Shown here piece after piece: positions 18,318 to 22,282 of a stretch of 22,282 bases of DNA; position 1 is the stretch's first letter; every line of letters starts with the position of its first letter. Source of the stretch: Acanthamoeba castellanii str. Neff (Eukaryota; Discosea; Longamoebia; Acanthamoebidae). The notes below the pieces were generated by a model that saw nothing but the letters and a program-made list of their open reading frames with translations, made no database searches and was not told the origin of the DNA. The position numbers were made by a program, and so were the translations under genes. The stretch is taken from assembly GCF_000313135.1 (NCBI RefSeq), contig NW_004457618.1, positions 16,720-39,001 on the forward strand. Reading direction: 5' to 3'.

Positions 18318-19754
18318 TGTGGTGTGTGTGTGTGTGGTGAGTATTGGCGTGTGGCGTGTGGAGGGGCTAACCTACCGTCCTGGCGAGTGGGTCGGCTCCT
18401 CGTTCGACCAGCAGCTCCACCATTTCCAGCGTAGGGTGGTCACTCTTGGCCACTTTGTGCAGCACCGCTTCGCCAGAGGGCAAGGTTGACCACGTGACAG
18501 AGGCCCCCCGATCGAGCAGCTGCTTCGTCATGCACAGGTCGCCGCTCGTTGCCGCCACCATGAGCGGCGTCTCGCTGCCCCAATCCTGGTCGAGAAGGGC
18601 AGTCGACGCCAGGGGGAGCACAAACTCCAGCGTGCGGCGTAGTCGGTTGCTGCAGGCCATGTGCAGGAGCGGGGTGGGGTGGGCCGTTGCTCCACTGGCG
18701 CCCAACACTCGTGCCACAGCGCCCTCGTCGGGCTGGAGCGCCAGAACCTCGCGCATGACCTCGATGTTCTCCGACTCCGCTACGCAGCACCCACCAACTG
18801 TCAGTGTCCAGCACACAATAACCGGGTAACGCACACGCGCACACGCACCACAGAACACAACGAAAGAGCACGACGTGACGCAAGGAGCAGCGCGGTACCG
18901 GCCAAGAAGAACAAGCTCGAGGTGCTCAGGTAGAGCGGCGACAGCGCCTGTTCAAGGCTGCTGGCGTCGCGAATCTGACCACCGGCTGTGTGCTCCAGCA
19001 GCCGCAGCAGGAGCGTGTACGCGGTCCGGGTGGTGTTCTGTATGGCCAGCTTGACGGTGGTGCTCGTCACCGAGAGGCCCTTCTCCAGGAGCATCACCGT
19101 CGCTCTCTCGTTGCCCGACCGTGCGGCGACGTTGAGTGGCGGCTGGCCGCTCTGCCGGTTGAAGCTGGGCGCGACTGCCGCGCGCTCCAGCAACTCCTCC
19201 CACGGCAGTGCGCCCTCGTCGCCACCGCCGCCTTGGAACCGACCACTCAGCAGTTGGGCCACCACCACGTTGTGGTGTCGCTCGATGGCGAAGGCCAGCG
19301 CCTGCTGCAGCCTCTCCGCACGCGGCAGCGCCCGGGCCGGGTTGGTGTAGTGGCGGTAGGCTCGAGCCGCGTTCCGGCACATCTTGCGCCAGTCCTGCAG
19401 CGGCCCACCTGACGCGACATCTGGTCCCGCGCAGCAGCCATAGTGGCTCTGGTGGACCTGGGCCGTGTTTTAATAACAAACAATTTAGTTTAATATTTCA
19501 TTTCAGAAATGAAATAATTACAAATGCAAGAAAATAGAAAATAGAAATAAGGGAGGGGGTGCCTTGCGCCAAATCCAGTAGTGGGCGCCAGAGGAGCAGC
19601 CCGCCTCAGCAGCCTGGGCGGGGGCCAACACGCCGCGCCACGAGAGGCACACGGCCTCGCACCTGGCGAGCGAACACGGATCAAGCCAGCGAAACACGCG
19701 CGCCATCACCTCGCTGGGCAGGTGGACCAAGTGGCTCTCGCCACCTGAGTCCAT
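17360..19754 (-). CDS. F-box and ankyrin-repeat protein (646 aa)
   Basis: Exons: 19754-19563, 19457-18899, 18779-18376, 18232-17862, 17774-17360; 647 codons with all phases joining. The F-box is at the very N-terminus, residues about 8-45 (HLPSEVMARVFRWLDPCSLA, then CEAVCLSWRGVLA), followed by YWIWRKVHQSHYG and WRKMCRNAARAYRHY, matching the W-x(n)-WR arrangement in the first F-box/ankyrin gene of this window. About ten degenerate ankyrin repeats follow, for example PLNVAARSGNERATVMLLEK, TPLLHMACSNRLRRTLEFVL, ETPLMVAATSGDLCMTKQLL, EAVLHKVAKSDHPTLEMVEL, ARVLLELGADANEA, IRPIHAVEKGEKELLDALLA, RTLLHRQID. The likely role is an SCF-type substrate adaptor (inference from domains). Intron 1 starts with GC. 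The last acceptor is at 17775 (CAACAG), not the more obvious CTCCAG at 17747, because only the former keeps the frame and restores an ankyrin-like KSPLFLVLQA. Confidence 0.9.
18254..18316. repeat. Long (GT)n microsatellite in an intron
   Basis: About 31 uninterrupted GT units, followed by imperfect GT/GGT sequence to about 18340, inside intron 18233-18375 of the second F-box/ankyrin gene (AC on the coding strand). It is the longest simple repeat in the window. Confidence 0.95.
19458..19562 (-). other. GC-AG intron of the second F-box/ankyrin gene
   Basis: Exon 1 ends WIWRK with AAG followed by GCACCC; the acceptor is CGGCCCAG before GTCCAC. No nearby GT donor joins the F-box exon in frame to the downstream WRKMCRNAARAYRHY segment. 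The AAG/GCAC context equals that of the GC intron in PDK1. Confidence 0.65.
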
Positions 19755-19800
19755 CTTCGTTTTGGTGTGAGCGATAATCTTCCATCTTCGTTTTTGTGTG
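19750..19800 (-). repeat. Tandem 20-bp duplication covering the start codon, creating an upstream ATG
   Basis: Two copies (19750-19769 and 19781-19800), one mismatch apart, each contain the start-codon context AAACGAAGATGGA. The copy at 19754 starts the F-box protein; the copy at 19785 gives an ATG 31 nt further upstream and out of frame, opening a 34-codon frame (MEDYRSHQNEDGL...) that overlaps the real start. Confidence 0.75.
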
Positions 19801-19826
19801 GAGCAACAATAAGTCAGAGTGCCACG

Positions 19827-22282
19827 TCAGCAGCCAGAAGGGACGTGGCCGTAGCGGAGCCAGTCGACGTCGCGGAGCCAGTCGTGGAACGGACCATACG
19901 CGAGTCTGCACATGGCCCAGTACGGACCTTGAGTGTCTGGCCTCTGATGGGGAAAAGGAGAGGCCCCGCCCGCGCGTCTTCAGTTCGCAGCGCTCTTGTG
20001 ACTGAACAGAGAACGCGGTATGAGGTGGGTGTGGAGGGTGGTACCAGATGACCAATGAAGGGCTGCTTCTCTCGAAAGTTGTACGGCGTGCATGACGACA
20101 GGCAGCACACGGCCAACAGGACGGCCGCCTGCACGCGCAGATCAGTGCCCGGTATGCGGAGCGAGAGGTTGAAGGTGCGCGCAAACTGGTCGAAGAAGCC
20201 GGGTCCAGCCATTTGGTCGTTGATGTACTTTGACGGCGGTTGGGCGCTGGGCAGTTCAAAGTGCCCATAAAACACGTCGGTTCTATAGTTGGGCAAGGAG
20301 AACCTGTTGCGCCATCAAGTACACAAACACAAAGGTCACCAACCACCCCAAACCAATCAACAATCAGCTCTTAGGCCATGGGGAGCCAGTGATGCCGGTG
20401 GCTTGCGTACCTGCGCTGGAGTGCAGCCGTAGAGGCAGCGGCGCGAATCGAGAACTTCACTCGTTGCTGCACCTGTTGCAGGCGGCAAGTGATCCGAAGT
20501 TGCCCCTTCTCGTCAGGCACTCGCAGCCTGACAGAGGCCTTGCCCTGATATCTCCTTGTCCCGGACCTCCACGTCACAAAACTACTCACCCCTTCCGACG
20601 CGATCACATTTAGCCACCAGGTCAACACTGGCGTTTTGTTGTGAGAAAGGTGAAGTCCACGCACCTTTCTCGGGCGAGATGAAAGGAAGAAGCGTTACAA
20701 CGTCCTCAAGCTCCACCCAGTCGAGTTCGTGGCACACCACATAGGCTCGAGGTAGCTCCAGTAGAAGGCGCCACCTTCTCACTGTGAGATCGCGTCCACG
20801 ACGGATGATGATTGTGGGAGTGGCGCTGAATCAGTGCTGGGGCCAGTCAATCAGCGGCGCGTAAGCGTACCAAAGAGTTTGAGCTCGCGCAGGAGGTCCA
20901 CTGGTGTGTGCCTCCCTGGAGCAAAGAGGGTATCGACCTCTGGATACGCCATGTCGAAAGGTGGTACCATCGTGCACATGTCGGGAGACGAGTTGGCCTC
21001 GGTCCACTTGTCGTCGTCATCATCCTCGCTACTGTCCACACTACTCAGTCATAGTCAAAATAGCGATTACTAAGCTGCGTCAAGATCTGGGGCAATGTGA
21101 TCGTACAAGGGTAACTTTAGCTGCAGCTTCGAGAGTGACTCGTGGCAACCAGCGCTCAGCGCAATCAGCCTCACAACGCTGAACACGCCCACGCAACACA
21201 GGGAGAGAGCGAGCAACGGTGAGCGGTTGAGCGCAAGCAGACGATGTTAATAGTACCGTAGTACATCATAGGTGCCAAGACCCAGAGCGGAAGAAAGGCC
21301 CAGGAGCAGCTCGCAGTCGATGTGCCTCCGCTTGGGCGTCAGCGAATTACCACCTGCCTAAAAGATGAGCGATCTAATAAGAATGTTGTGAGTGGGTGCT
21401 GAGGTGAGCGTACACACTGTGCGGTACAAGTTGCTGAGGACGAGCTTGGCCTTGGTCACGTTGGGCGGGTAGCAGAACATTTCGAGGAACCACGTCTGAT
21501 CAGCCTCGGCGCCCATGCCAGGGCTTCTGTATCGCATCTTCACCTCCTCCTTCTGCAGCCCGTCCATGAAGAAGTCACCTTGCCGTTAAAATGCGAACGC
21601 ACGCACGCACGCACAACATAAAACTACACAACGCATTCCCTCTCTCTCCCCTCTCCCTCCCAGAGGGAAGCGGGCTCGGTGAGGACAGTGACGAACCACG
21701 TTGAAGATGTATCTCTCCTCTTGACCGTTGAGTGGGTGCTTGACGGTGAACTCGAGCAGGCACACGATGACGTTATTCCGTCGCGATGACACCTGCACAA
21801 AGCTCTTTACCGCCACATGCTTGAAGATCGGAGGTTAGCTGGTGCGGCTAGAAAAGGAAACGATATGCGAAAAGAAAGAAGAGGTGAGAAACCTTGCGCA
21901 CTATCTCGACGAGCTCGCTGGCGGGTGGATGGCGGAAGCCACGGTACTCGCCCCAGTACTCCTCTTGCTCGATCTTGTGTTGCCGCAATCGTGCAGTGAT
22001 GCGCACCCACACGGCGTCGAGCATGTCCAGTAGGCCGTGTCGCGGGTGTGGCGGCACCGGCCGTTCGACGTAAGTCTTCCCCTCTTCCAGAAGCATCTTG
22101 AACTCTTCCTCCTCGATTCGCATGTCTTCCGACTCTTCTTCTCCTTCTTCACTTTCGTTCTCCTGACCGCAATCATCGCCCACCGACTGGCCATTCGGGC
22201 CGATGCCACTGTCATCGAGGGCGAGGTTGGGCAGAGGCAACCGGCGGGCCAGGGCCTGCGCCGCATAGGAGAGCTCCAACCT
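19827..22282 (-). CDS. Uncharacterised protein, C-terminal part (5' end outside window)
   Basis: Visible exons: right edge-21893, 21819-21693, 21578-21414, 21353-21257, 21178-21107, 21040-20871, 20781-20665, 20627-20590, 20544-20411, 20303-20045, 19943-19827; phases join to a TGA and give about 560 residues. It opens without ATG (ELSYAAQALARRLPLPN), so it starts beyond the window. An acidic low-complexity stretch (SEEGEEESEDMRIEEEEF) is followed by [79 protein letters not shown], a second acidic run (DSSEDDDDDKW), WRLLLELPRAYVVCHELDWV, FFDQFARTFNLSLRIPGTDL and the tail YGPFHDWLRDVDWLRYGHVP. One hydrophobic stretch (VQAAVLLAVCCLSS) is too weak to call a membrane span. I do not recognise the family. 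Two introns are very short (20628-20664, 37 nt; 20545-20589, 45 nt). Only 72 bp separate its stop from the next gene's ATG. Confidence 0.8.

Noticed and set aside
18238..18489. Open frame encoding a (Val-Cys)n peptide
   Set aside because: It is the translation of an intronic (GT)n microsatellite.
20782..20828. An exon starting after the TTCAG at 20829 in the right-hand gene
   Set aside because: Its phase does not match the donor at 20870; the acceptor CTCACAG at 20782 does.
1..22282. CRISPR arrays, tRNA or rRNA genes, transposons, integrated viral genes
   Set aside because: No spaced direct repeats, no RNA-gene-like structures, no transposase, reverse transcriptase or capsid-like protein were recognised; repeats present are simple microsatellites.

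Overview
The window looks like nuclear DNA of a free-living amoeba, most probably Acanthamoeba or a close relative. It is GC-rich (the coding third positions especially), genes are packed 70-510 bp apart on both strands, and almost every gene is cut by short spliceosomal introns (mostly 60-120 nt, GT..AG, often with a CTNAC-like branch site). The gene types also fit: a bacterial-type substrate-binding receptor fused to a TKL kinase and a nucleotidyl cyclase, F-box/ankyrin proteins and a PDK1 kinase. The species call is inference; no database was searched.

Layout: (1) minus strand 5177 to the left edge: a receptor with signal peptide, two PstS-like periplasmic-binding-protein modules, an EGF-like knot, one membrane span, a TKL kinase and the start of a class III cyclase; the kinase C-lobe is interrupted by a frame-breaking internal deletion at about 451-462. 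(2) minus 7936-5690: F-box plus ankyrin protein, 7 exons. (3) plus 8119-11026: a multipass membrane protein of about 666 residues that I do not recognise, 10 exons including a 9-nt micro-exon. (4) plus 11188-13716: a 629-residue protein with a GAT-like helical N-terminus, a Pro/Gln-rich middle and an unknown C-terminal domain. (5) minus 16665-13967: a complete PDK1 (AGC kinase plus PH domain), 12 exons. (6) plus about 16913-17273: a short coding fragment whose frames do not join cleanly. (7) minus 19754-17360: a second F-box plus ankyrin protein. (8) minus right edge to 19827: the C-terminal part of an unrecognised protein, 11 exons visible.

Exon models were built by hand: splice sites were chosen so that reading phase is conserved across every junction, and for genes 1-5, 7 and 8 all exon lengths sum correctly. 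That internal consistency is the main support for the coordinates. Functionally the window mixes signal reception (receptor kinase-cyclase), phosphoinositide signalling (PDK1) and ubiquitin-ligase substrate adaptors (two F-box/ankyrin proteins); there is no operon-like logic and no evidence that the genes act together. No tRNA, rRNA, CRISPR array or transposon was found. All long microsatellites lie in introns.
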